A stretch of 64,000 nucleotides of DNA, from positions 744,001-808,000 of the forward strand of contig NZ_JAJQQS010000003.1 in the NCBI RefSeq assembly GCF_021228125.1. The letters run 5' to 3'. The notes beneath the pieces are model-generated. The model saw only the letters and a program-made list of their open reading frames with translations. It had not been told where the DNA came from and made no database searches. Positions within the stretch are counted from its first letter, which is position 1. Every line of letters starts with the position of its first letter. Below, piece by piece: positions 26,005-34,172 of the stretch. This DNA comes from Streptomyces albireticuli (lineage in GTDB: Bacteria; Actinomycetota; Actinomycetes; Streptomycetales; Streptomycetaceae). Both the position numbers and the translations under genes were made by a program.

Positions 26005-26871
26005 TCACGGCATCTTGCGGAAGAGTCCTTCCTGCATCACCGAGACCAGCAGCCGACCCTCGCGGTCGAAGATCTGGCCTCGGGCCAGCCCCCTGGCACC
26101 CGTCGCGATCGGGGACTCCTGCTGGTAGAGGAACCACTGATCGGCGTGGATGGGCCGGTGGAACCACATCGCGTGGTCCAGGGAGGCCATGTCGAAGCCG
26201 CGCTGCCCCCACAGCGGCTCGACGGGGATGCGCACCGCGTCCAGGAGCGTCATGTCGCTGGCGTAGGTGAGGGCGCAGGTGTGGACGAGCGGGTCGTCGC
26301 CGAGAGGTCCGAGCGCGCGCATCCACACCGCGCTGCGCGGTTCCGCGTCGGCCAGTTCCCGCGCGGTCCAGCGCAGCCGGTCCACGTACCGGATGTCGAA
26401 GGCCAGCCTGCGCTCCATGTGCCGGAGCGCGCTCGGCAGCTCGCCGCCGAGATGTTCGCGGATCTCGTCGGCGAGCTTGGGCAGCTCCTCGGGGCCCGGC
26501 ACCCGGGGCGCCGCCACCTGGTGCTCGAACCCCGGTTCGCTGTGATGGAAGGAGGCGGTGAGGTTGAAGATCGTACGGCCCTGCTGGACGGCCACCACCC
26601 GCCGGGTGGTGAAGGACCGTCCGTCGCGCACCCGCTCCACCTGGTACACGATGGGCACCCCGGGCCGGCCGGGGCGCAGGAAGTACGCGTGGAGCGAATG
26701 CACGGGACGGTCGCCGTCGGTGGTCCGCCCCGCCGCGACCAGCGCCTGCCCGGCCACCTGGCCGCCGAAGACACGCTGCAGCGACTCGTCCGGGCTGCGG
26801 CCCCGGAAGATGTTCAGGTCGATCTGCTCCAGGTCGAGCAGACCCACCAGCCGGTCGGTGGGACTGGTCAT
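26005..26871 (-). CDS. tesB: Acyl-CoA thioesterase II (TesB family)
   Basis: A 288-residue double hot-dog thioesterase that hydrolyses acyl-CoA to free acid and CoA. Typical TesB stretches are seen: FRGRSPDESLQRVFGGQVAG (about residue 22), HSLHAYFLRPGRPGVPIVY, and SFTTRRVVAVQQGRTIFNL. The second hot dog has ASLDHAMWFHRPIHADQWFL and ARGLARGQIFDREGRLL. ATG 26871 has GAAGGAG six bases before it. The gene lies 49 bases downstream of the Ski2-like helicase on the same strand, so read-through is likely, but functions do not obviously connect. Confidence 0.92.
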   Translation of the reverse strand: MTSPTDRLVGLLDLEQIDLNIFRGRSPDESLQRVFGGQVAGQALVAAGRTTDGDRPVHSLHAYFLRPGRPGVPIVYQVERVRDGRSFTTRRVVAVQQGRTIFNLTASFHHSEPGFEHQVAAPRVPGPEELPKLADEIREHLGGELPSALRHMERRLAFDIRYVDRLRWTARELADAEPRSAVWMRALGPLGDDPLVHTCALTYASDMTLLDAVRIPVEPLWGQRGFDMASLDHAMWFHRPIHADQWFLYQQESPIATGARGLARGQIFDREGRLLVSVMQEGLFRKMP

Positions 26872-26920
26872 CGGCACTCCTTCACCGCTCGAGGGCACCG
26901 CGCGGGCGGTGCCTCGGAGG

Positions 26921-29434
26921 CTACAGCTGACCGACGTCCATGACGCGGACCACCGCGCGGCCTTCCTCGTCGGAGGCCGCGAGGTCCACCTCGGCGGAGA
27001 TGCCCCAGTCGTGGTCGCCGTTCGGGTCGGCGAAGGTCTGCCGGACCCGCCACAGACCGTCCTCCGGCTTCTCCTCGATCCGCAGCAGCTTCGGCCCCCG
27101 GGCGTCCGGGCCGGTGCCCAGCTCGTCGTATTCGTCCCAGTAGGCGTCCATGGCCTCGCCCCAGCGGTCCTCGTCCCAGCCGGCCTCGGCATCCATCTCG
27201 CCGAGCTCGCCGACCTTGTCGAGGGCGGCCAGCTCGACCCGGCGGAACATCGCGTTGCGCACCAGCACCCGGAAGGCGCGGGCGTTGGCGGTGACCGGCT
27301 TCACCTGGTCGGCCCGCTCCTGGGCCTGCTCCGCCGTCTCCACCTCCGGGTTGGCCAGCTGCTCCCACTCGTCCAGCAGGCTGGAGTCGACCTGGCGCAC
27401 CATCTCGCCCAGCCAGGCGATCAGGTCCTCGAAGTCGTCGGACTTGAGGTCGTCGGGCACGGTGTGGTCCAGCGCCTTGAACGCGCTGGCGAGATAGCGC
27501 AGCACGATGCCCTCGGTCCGGGCGAGGTCGTAGAAGGAGGTGAACTCCGTGAAGGTCATCGCGCGCTCGTACATGTCGCGGATGACCGACTTCGGCGACA
27601 GCGGGTGGTCGCCGACCCAGGGGTGGCTCCTGCGGTAGACGTCGTAGGCGTGGGACAGCACCTCTTCCAGCGGCTTGGGGTAGGTGACGTCCATGAGCCG
27701 CTCCATGCGGTCCTCGTACTCGACGCCGTCCGCCTTCATCGCCGCGACGGCCTCGCCCCGTGCCTTGTTCTGCTGCGCGGCCAGGATCTGCCGGGGGTCG
27801 TCGAGCGTCGACTCGACGACGGAGACCATGTCCAGGGCGTAGGACGGCGACTCCGGGTCGAGGAGCTCGAAGGCGGCGAGCGCGAAGGTCGACAGCGGCT
27901 GGTTGAGGGCGAAGTCCGACTGGAGGTCCACCGTCAGGCGGATGATCCGGCCCTCGGCGTCGGGCTCGTCGAGCCGCTCGACCACGCCGCCGTCCAGCAG
28001 CGAGCGGTAGATGGCGATGGCGCGGCGGATGTGCCGCAGTTGGTTCCGGCGCGGCTCGTGGTTGTCCTCCAGCAGCCGGCGCATCGCCTGGAAGGCGTCG
28101 CCGGGCCGCGCGATGACGGCCAGCAGCATCGCGTGCGTGACGCGGAAGCGGGAGGTGAGCTGCTCCGGCTCGGAGGCGATGAGCTTCTCGAAGGTGTTCT
28201 CGCCCCAGTTGACGAAGCCCTCGGGCGCCTTCTTACGGACCACCTTGCGCCGCTTCTTAGGGTCGTCGCCCGCCTTGGCCAGCGCCTTCTCGTTCTCCAC
28301 GACGTGCTCGGGCGCCTGGGCGACGACGAATCCGGCCGTGTCGAAACCGGCCCGGCCGGCCCGGCCCGCGATCTGGTGGAACTCCCGGGCCCGCAGCGTG
28401 CGCACCCGCTGGCCGTCGTACTTCGTGAGTGCGGTGAACAGCACCGTGCGGATCGGCACGTTGACGCCGACGCCGAGCGTGTCCGTACCGCAGATGACCT
28501 TCAGCAGACCGGCCTGGGCCAGCCGCTCCACCAGCCGCCGGTACTTGGGCAGCATGCCGGCGTGGTGCACGCCGATGCCGTGCCGGACGTAGCGCGAGAG
28601 GTTCCGTCCGAACTTCGTGGTGAAGCGGAAATTGCCGATCAGCTTGGCGATCTCGTCCTTCTCCTCGCGCGAGCACATGTTGATGCTCATGAGCGCCTGC
28701 GCCCGCTCCACGGCGGCCGCCTGGGTGAAGTGCACGATGTACACCGGTGCCTGCTGCGTCTGGAGCAGCTCGGTCAGGGTCTCGGTGAGGGGCGTCGCGC
28801 GGTATTCGTAGGACAGCGGGACCGGGCGGGTGGCGGAGCGGACCACGGTGGTGGGCCGGCCGGTGCGCCGGGTGAGGTCCTCCTCGAAGCGGGAGACGTC
28901 ACCCAGCGTCGCGGACATCAGGATGAACTGGGCCTGCGGCAGTTCGAGCAGCGGGATCTGCCAGGCCCAGCCCCGGTCGGGCTCCGCGTAGAAGTGGAAC
29001 TCGTCCATCACGACCTGGCCGATGTCGGCGTCCTTGCCGTCCCGCAGCGCGATGGAGGCGAGGACCTCGGCCGTGCAGCAGATCACGGGCGCGTCGGCGT
29101 TGACCGAGGCGTCGCCGGTGAGCATGCCGACGTTCTCCGTGCCGAAGATCTTGCACAGGTCGAAGAACTTCTCCGAGACCAGCGCCTTGATGGGCGCGGT
29201 GTAGAAGGTCACCTGGTCGTTGGCCAGCGCGGTGAAGTGCGCGCCCGCCGCGACGAGGCTCTTGCCCGACCCTGTCGGGGTCGACAGGATCACGTTCGCG
29301 CCGGAGACGACCTCGATCAGTGCCTCCTCCTGCGCGGGGTACAGCGAGATACCCCGCTCCTCGGCCCAGGTCGAGAAAGCCTCGAAGAGGGCATCGGGGT
29401 CGGCATGGCTCGGCATCTGATCGATAAGGGTCAC
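26921..29434 (-). CDS. Ski2-like DEAD/DEAH-box RNA helicase
   Basis: An 837-residue superfamily 2 helicase. Walker A is STPTGSGKSLVAAGAHF (about residue 51), motif II is VMDEFHFYAEPDRG (DEFH, about 141), motif III is LMSATLGD, and motif VI is FHQIAGRAGRAGFDTAGF (about 353). The C-terminal half is the DUF3516 region seen in actinobacterial relatives of HelY/Mtr4. A role in RNA processing or decay is inferred from the family. The start is uncertain: GTG 29434 (TLIDQMPSHADPDALF) gives the usual N-terminus for these proteins, but the GGAGG is only one base away, and in-frame ATGs at 29494 and 29416 exist. The gene is divergent from the YdjM-like gene. Confidence 0.9.
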   Translation of the reverse strand: MTLIDQMPSHADPDALFEAFSTWAEERGISLYPAQEEALIEVVSGANVILSTPTGSGKSLVAAGAHFTALANDQVTFYTAPIKALVSEKFFDLCKIFGTENVGMLTGDASVNADAPVICCTAEVLASIALRDGKDADIGQVVMDEFHFYAEPDRGWAWQIPLLELPQAQFILMSATLGDVSRFEEDLTRRTGRPTTVVRSATRPVPLSYEYRATPLTETLTELLQTQQAPVYIVHFTQAAAVERAQALMSINMCSREEKDEIAKLIGNFRFTTKFGRNLSRYVRHGIGVHHAGMLPKYRRLVERLAQAGLLKVICGTDTLGVGVNVPIRTVLFTALTKYDGQRVRTLRAREFHQIAGRAGRAGFDTAGFVVAQAPEHVVENEKALAKAGDDPKKRRKVVRKKAPEGFVNWGENTFEKLIASEPEQLTSRFRVTHAMLLAVIARPGDAFQAMRRLLEDNHEPRRNQLRHIRRAIAIYRSLLDGGVVERLDEPDAEGRIIRLTVDLQSDFALNQPLSTFALAAFELLDPESPSYALDMVSVVESTLDDPRQILAAQQNKARGEAVAAMKADGVEYEDRMERLMDVTYPKPLEEVLSHAYDVYRRSHPWVGDHPLSPKSVIRDMYERAMTFTEFTSFYDLARTEGIVLRYLASAFKALDHTVPDDLKSDDFEDLIAWLGEMVRQVDSSLLDEWEQLANPEVETAEQAQERADQVKPVTANARAFRVLVRNAMFRRVELAALDKVGELGEMDAEAGWDEDRWGEAMDAYWDEYDELGTGPDARGPKLLRIEEKPEDGLWRVRQTFADPNGDHDWGISAEVDLAASDEEGRAVVRVMDVGQL

Positions 29435-29567
29435 GCCTCCATACTGCCTGGCCCATGGCCGGATCAGAGAACCGGGCGGCGGATCGATGATCATCGGGGG
29501 CTACGCTGAGTCGCCGACCCGATGTCAGAAAAACGGGACTTCGGCCTACAAAAGGGGTGGAATCGGA

Positions 29568-30359
29568 ATGATGGGACCGGCGCACTCGCTCTCAGGCGCT
29601 GCCGCCTGGCTGGGGGTGGGATCGGCGGTCGCGGCGGCCGGGCACCCCATGCCCTGGCCCGTGCTCATCGTCGGCGCCCTGATCTGCGCCGGCGCGGCAC
29701 TCGCGCCCGACCTCGACCACAAGTCCGCCACGATATCCAGAGCGTTCGGCCCGATCTCACGTGGCCTCTGCGAGATCATCGACAAGCTGTCGCACTCCGT
29801 CTACAAGGCCACCCGGGGCCATGGTGACCCCCGGCGCAACGGCGGTCACCGTACCCTCACCCACACCTGGCTCTGGGCGGTGCTGATAGGCACCGGCGCC
29901 TCGGTCCTCGCCATGACCGGCGGTCGCTGGGCCGTGCTCGGCATCCTCTTCGTCCACCTGGTGCTCGCCGTCGAAGGGCTGCTGTGGCGCATGGCCCGGA
30001 CCTCCAGCGACGTCCTGGTGTGGCTCCTCGGCGCCACCAGCGCCTGGATCCTGGCCGGAGTCCTCAACGAACCGGGCAACGGCGCCGACTGGCTCTTCAC
30101 CGGCGCGGGCCAGGAGTACATGTGGCTCGGCCTGCCCATCGTCCTCGGCGCCCTCGTGCACGACATCGGGGACGCGCTCACGGTCTCCGGGTGCCCGATC
30201 CTCTGGCCGATACCCATCGGCCGCAAGCGCTGGTACCCCGTCGGGCCGCCGAAGGCCATGCGCTTCCGGGCGGGCAGCTGGGTGGAGCTGAAGGTACTCA
30301 TGCCGGCCTTCGTCGTACTCGGCGGCGTGGGCGGGCTCGGGGGCCTGGGAGTCATCTGA
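29568..30359 (+). CDS. YdjM-like (DUF457) metal-dependent hydrolase family membrane protein
   Basis: A 263-residue membrane protein of the LexA-regulated YdjM / DUF457 type. It opens GPAHSLSGAAAWLGVGSA and has ALAPDLDHKSATISRAFGP (about residue 45) and GGHRTLTHTWLWAVLIG (about residue 93), the His/Asp motifs of this family. About five hydrophobic helices follow. The reaction is not established. Two adjacent ATG codons (29568 and 29571) follow AAAGGGGTGG; the first has the better spacing. The last residues (GGVGGLGGLGVI) are Gly-rich. It faces the ABC exporter genes, with 40 bases between stops. Confidence 0.82.
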   Translation: MMGPAHSLSGAAAWLGVGSAVAAAGHPMPWPVLIVGALICAGAALAPDLDHKSATISRAFGPISRGLCEIIDKLSHSVYKATRGHGDPRRNGGHRTLTHTWLWAVLIGTGASVLAMTGGRWAVLGILFVHLVLAVEGLLWRMARTSSDVLVWLLGATSAWILAGVLNEPGNGADWLFTGAGQEYMWLGLPIVLGALVHDIGDALTVSGCPILWPIPIGRKRWYPVGPPKAMRFRAGSWVELKVLMPAFVVLGGVGGLGGLGVI

Positions 30360-30399
30360 CCTCCCGGCCCCCGGCCCCGGCCGGTCACCGACGCGCCGG

Positions 30400-32181
30400 T
30401 CACTGATGCCAGGAGCGCCACAGCGACGCGTACGCGCCGTCCGCCGCGACCAGCTCGTCGTGGCTGCCCAGCTCGGTGATCCGGCCGTCCTCCGTCACCG
30501 CGATCACATCCGCGTCGTGCGCGGTGTGCAGCCGGTGCGCGATCGCCACGACCGTCCGGCCTTCCAGCACACGCGCCAGCGAACGCTCCAGGTGCCGGGC
30601 CGCGCGCGGGTCCAGCAACGACGTCGCCTCGTCCAGCACCAGCGTGTGCGGATCGGCGAGGACGAGCCGGGCCAGCGCGACCTGCTGCGCCTGGGCCGGG
30701 GTCAGCACGACCCCGCCCGAACCGACCTCCGTGTCCAGGCCGCTCTCCAGGGCCCGCGCCCAGTCCTCCGCGTCCACCGCCGCGAGCGCCTCCCACAGCT
30801 CGCCGTCGTCGGCGCTCGCGCGGGCGAGCCGCAGATTGTCCCGCAGCGAGCCCACGAAGACATGGTGCTCCTGGTTGACCAGCGCCACGTGCCGGCGCAC
30901 GCTCTCCGCCGGCATCCGCGCCAGCTCCGCGCCGCCGAGCGTCACCCTGCCCGAGCGCGGCGCGTAGATCCCGGCCAGCAGCCGGCCCAGCGTCGACTTG
31001 CCCGCGCCGGACGGCCCGACCAGCGCGACCCGGCTGCCCGGCGGGACCTCCAAGGACACACCGTGGAGCACGTCGCTGCCCTCCCGGTAGCCGAAGCGCA
31101 CCTCGTCCGCGCGCACCGTCCGCCCCCGGGGCGCCACGTCCTCGTCCGCGCCGTCCGGCTCGATCTCACGGACCCCCACCAGACGGGCCAGCGACACCTG
31201 GGCGACCTGGAGCTCGTCGTACCAGCGCAGGATCAGCCCGATCGGGTCGATCAGCATCTGCGCGAAGAGCGCTCCCGTCGTCAGCTGGCCGACCGAGACC
31301 CAGCCCTGGAGCACGAAGACGCCACCGACGATCAGCACCGAGCCGAAGACCAGCGAGTGCGTCGCATTGATCACCGGGAACAGCACCGAGCGCAGCCACA
31401 GCGTGTAGCGCTCCCACCGGGTCCACTCCGCCACCCGCCGGTCCGAGAGCTCCACCCGGCGCTCACCCAGCCGGTGCGCCTCGATCGTCCGCCCCGCGTC
31501 CACGGTCTCCGTGAGCGAGGCCGCCACCGCCGCGTACCCCGCGGCCTCCGACCGATAGGCGGCGGGTGCCCGCCGGAAGTACCAGCGGCAACCGATCACG
31601 AGCACCGGGAGCGCGACCAGCACACACAGTGCCAGCGGCGGCGCGGTCAACGTCAGCGCGCCCAGCAGCAGCCCGGCCCACACGAAACCGATCGCCAACT
31701 GCGGCACGGCCTCCCGCATGGCTTCCGCCAGCCGGTCGATGTCGGTGGTGATGCGGGACAGTAGATCACCCGTGCCCGCCCGCTCCAGAACGCCCGGCGG
31801 GAGGGCCACCGACCGCACCAGGAAGTCCTCACGCAGGTCCGCCAGCATCTCCTCGCCGAGCACCGCCCCGCGCAGCCGCACCATCCGGACGAACACGGTC
31901 TGCACACCCAAGGCGACCGCGAAGAGCGAGATCGCCTGCCCCAGCCGGAGGTCCTCCTTCCCCGACGACAGGTTCTCGACCAGGCCGCCCAGCAGGTACG
32001 GGCCGACCATGGAGGCCGTCACCGCGACCGCGTTCACCGCCACCAGCAGGGCGAAGGCCTTGCGGTGCCTGCGGAGCATCCCCCGTACATAGCTCCGTAC
32101 GGTCGCGGGCGCGGCGACCGGCAGGGTCGTCGCCGACTCCGGTGCCGCCGGGTCGTACGCCGGTGGCGCCACGCCGATCAT
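30400..32181 (-). CDS. ABC exporter half-transporter B (intact Walker A, altered signature)
   Basis: A 593-residue fused permease-ATPase. The membrane domain spans about residues 30-320 and the ATPase about 350-593. Walker A is VGPSGAGKSTLGRLLAGIY (about residue 390). Walker B with catalytic Glu is LVLDEATSLLDP and the switch His is present (AIAHRLHTAHDAD). The signature motif, normally LSGGQ, reads VLTPAQAQQVALARL (about 495). Together with half-transporter A, whose Walker A is lost but whose LSGGQ is intact, this makes one good and one degenerate ATP site. Start ATG 32181 overlaps the stop of A by ATGA, so the two are translationally coupled subunits of a heterodimeric exporter. Substrate unknown. 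Confidence 0.9.
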   Translation of the reverse strand: MIGVAPPAYDPAAPESATTLPVAAPATVRSYVRGMLRRHRKAFALLVAVNAVAVTASMVGPYLLGGLVENLSSGKEDLRLGQAISLFAVALGVQTVFVRMVRLRGAVLGEEMLADLREDFLVRSVALPPGVLERAGTGDLLSRITTDIDRLAEAMREAVPQLAIGFVWAGLLLGALTLTAPPLALCVLVALPVLVIGCRWYFRRAPAAYRSEAAGYAAVAASLTETVDAGRTIEAHRLGERRVELSDRRVAEWTRWERYTLWLRSVLFPVINATHSLVFGSVLIVGGVFVLQGWVSVGQLTTGALFAQMLIDPIGLILRWYDELQVAQVSLARLVGVREIEPDGADEDVAPRGRTVRADEVRFGYREGSDVLHGVSLEVPPGSRVALVGPSGAGKSTLGRLLAGIYAPRSGRVTLGGAELARMPAESVRRHVALVNQEHHVFVGSLRDNLRLARASADDGELWEALAAVDAEDWARALESGLDTEVGSGGVVLTPAQAQQVALARLVLADPHTLVLDEATSLLDPRAARHLERSLARVLEGRTVVAIAHRLHTAHDADVIAVTEDGRITELGSHDELVAADGAYASLWRSWHQ

Positions 32182-34025
32182 GCCGACTCCTCGATCTGTT
32201 CGGTCTTCTCCAGACGGGTGAGCTCGGTGTCGAGCGCCCCCGTGTCCGCACCGGCCGCGCTCCGCGCGGGCCCGGCGCCCTCCTCGTCGGTCTCGCGCGT
32301 GACGACCGCCCGGTACGCGGGAGCGTCACGCAGCAGCTCGCGGTGTCTGCCCACGGCCACCACCCGGTCCTCCCGGGTGAACACCACGCGATCGGCGCGG
32401 TCCAGCAGCAGTGGGCTGGAGGAGAACACCACCGTCGTACGGCCCTGCCGCAGCTCCTTCAGGCCGTCCGCGATGCGGGCCTCCGTGTGCGAGTCGACCG
32501 CCGAGGTCGGTTCGTCCAGCACCAGCACCTCCGGGTCGGTGACCAGCGACCGGGCCAGCGCCAGCCGTTGGCGCTGCCCTCCGGACAGCGACCGGCCGCG
32601 CTCGGTGATCCGGGTCCGCATGGGATCACCGGAGTCGTCCGCCGACGCCTGCGCCAGCGCGGTCAGCACATCGCCGCACTGCGCCGCCTTCAGCGCCGCG
32701 TCGGCCCCTACCTCTCCCGAGGAGGGCACGTCGAGAAGCTCGGCGAGCGTCCCCGACAGCAGCACGGGGTCCTTGTCCTGGACGAGCACCGCCGTACGGG
32801 CCTCGTCCAGCGGCACCTCGTCCAGTGCCACACCGCCCAGCAGCACCGACGGTGCCTCCGTCGCACCGGTCGCGTGCCCGCCCAGCCGCTCGGCGAGCCG
32901 GCCGGCGGCGTCCGGGTCGCCGCAGACCACCGCGGTCAGCCGGCCGGCCGGGGCGTGCAGCCCGCTCGCCGGGTCGTGGAGATCGCCCGACAGCGCCTTG
33001 CCGGCCCGTGCGGCGTCCGCCGCCGGCACGGTGCGCCGCAGTGCCAGCACCCGCGCGGCGCGCGCCGCGGACGGGCGGGAGAAGGAGTACGCCATCGCGA
33101 TCTCCTCGAACTGGCGCAGCGGGAACAGCAGGAACGTCACCGTGCCGTAGACCGTGACCAGCTCGCCCACACCGATCCGGCCGTCCTGGACCAGTCCGAC
33201 GCCGTACCAGACGACCGCGATCAGCAGCAGCCCCGGCAGCAGCACCTGCACCGCCGCGATCAGCGCCCACATCCGGGCGCTGTGCACGGCCGCCTTGCGG
33301 ACCTCTTGCGAGGCCCGGCGGTAGCGAGTCAGGAACAGCTCCTCGCCACCGATGCCGCGCAGCACTCGCAGACCGGCCACCGTGTCGGACGCCAGCTCGG
33401 TCGCCCGGCCCGCCTTGTCACGCTGGTCGTCGGCCCGCTTCGTCGCGTGCGGCAGCAACGGCAGCACGGCCAGGACCAGCACCGGGACCCCGATCGCCGT
33501 GACCACACCGAGCGTCGGCTGGTAGATCACGAGCGCCACGCACACCGCCACCGTCGTCAGCGCGGCGGAGAGGAACCGCGAGAAGGCCTCGACGAACCAG
33601 CCGATCTTCTCGACGTCACCCGTCGACACCGCGACGATCTCACCGGCCGCGACCCTGCGCGTGAGCGTGGCCCCCAACTCGGCCGTGCGCCGGGCCAGGA
33701 GCTGCTGCACCCGGGCGGCGGCCGTGATCCAGTTGGTGACGGCCACACGGTGCAGCATCGTGTCGCCCAGCGCGATCAGCGTGCCCAGCAGCACCATCAG
33801 CCCGCCCGCCAGCGCCAACCGGCCACCGGACCGGTCGACCACGGCCTGCACGGCGATCCCCAGGACGACCGGCAGCAACGCCACCGCGGCCATGTGCAGG
33901 ACGCCCCACAGCATGGCCTTGACCTGGCCGGCGACCTGCTTCCGCCCGAGCCAGAGCAGGAACCGCGGCCCCGACCGTACGTCAGGTCGGCCGGGATCGG
34001 TATACGGAAGATCGCGAATCTGCAT
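32178..34025 (-). CDS. ABC exporter half-transporter A (degenerate Walker A, intact LSGGQ)
   Basis: A 615-residue fused permease-ATPase, the first gene of the pair. The ATPase lacks a P-loop: where GxxGxGKST is expected there is AVVCGDPDAAGRLAERLGG (about residue 365), with no Lys. The signature is canonical (SLSGGQRQRLALARSL, about 480) and Walker B is LVLDEPTSAVDSHT, but the switch His is replaced (VVFSSSPLLLDRADRV). This division of labour is typical of heterodimeric type IV exporters. ATG 34025 (MQIRDLPYTDPG) is chosen over longer frames, which have no membrane or domain logic. The gene is divergent from a secreted PNGase A-like protein across 147 bases; a shared promoter region could link an exporter with an exoenzyme. 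Confidence 0.88.
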   Translation of the reverse strand: MQIRDLPYTDPGRPDVRSGPRFLLWLGRKQVAGQVKAMLWGVLHMAAVALLPVVLGIAVQAVVDRSGGRLALAGGLMVLLGTLIALGDTMLHRVAVTNWITAAARVQQLLARRTAELGATLTRRVAAGEIVAVSTGDVEKIGWFVEAFSRFLSAALTTVAVCVALVIYQPTLGVVTAIGVPVLVLAVLPLLPHATKRADDQRDKAGRATELASDTVAGLRVLRGIGGEELFLTRYRRASQEVRKAAVHSARMWALIAAVQVLLPGLLLIAVVWYGVGLVQDGRIGVGELVTVYGTVTFLLFPLRQFEEIAMAYSFSRPSAARAARVLALRRTVPAADAARAGKALSGDLHDPASGLHAPAGRLTAVVCGDPDAAGRLAERLGGHATGATEAPSVLLGGVALDEVPLDEARTAVLVQDKDPVLLSGTLAELLDVPSSGEVGADAALKAAQCGDVLTALAQASADDSGDPMRTRITERGRSLSGGQRQRLALARSLVTDPEVLVLDEPTSAVDSHTEARIADGLKELRQGRTTVVFSSSPLLLDRADRVVFTREDRVVAVGRHRELLRDAPAYRAVVTRETDEEGAGPARSAAGADTGALDTELTRLEKTEQIEESA

Positions 34026-34172
34026 GACATCCCAGGGGGTCGGGGCGCGGAGAGGGCCTGTGCAAGGCTTGCGCCACACGACCACGGCGTTCAACTGGTT
34101 TTCCCACCCCGCCCCGGATACGGCCAAAGGAGCACTGGCGTACGGCAGTACGAAGCGCTTCACTCCTGCCAC

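Noticed and set aside
34062..34072. GCAAGGCTTGC palindrome between the ABC pair and PNGase A-like genes
   Set aside because: Only 11 bases long, no second copy and no regulator gene next to it; too weak for a feature.
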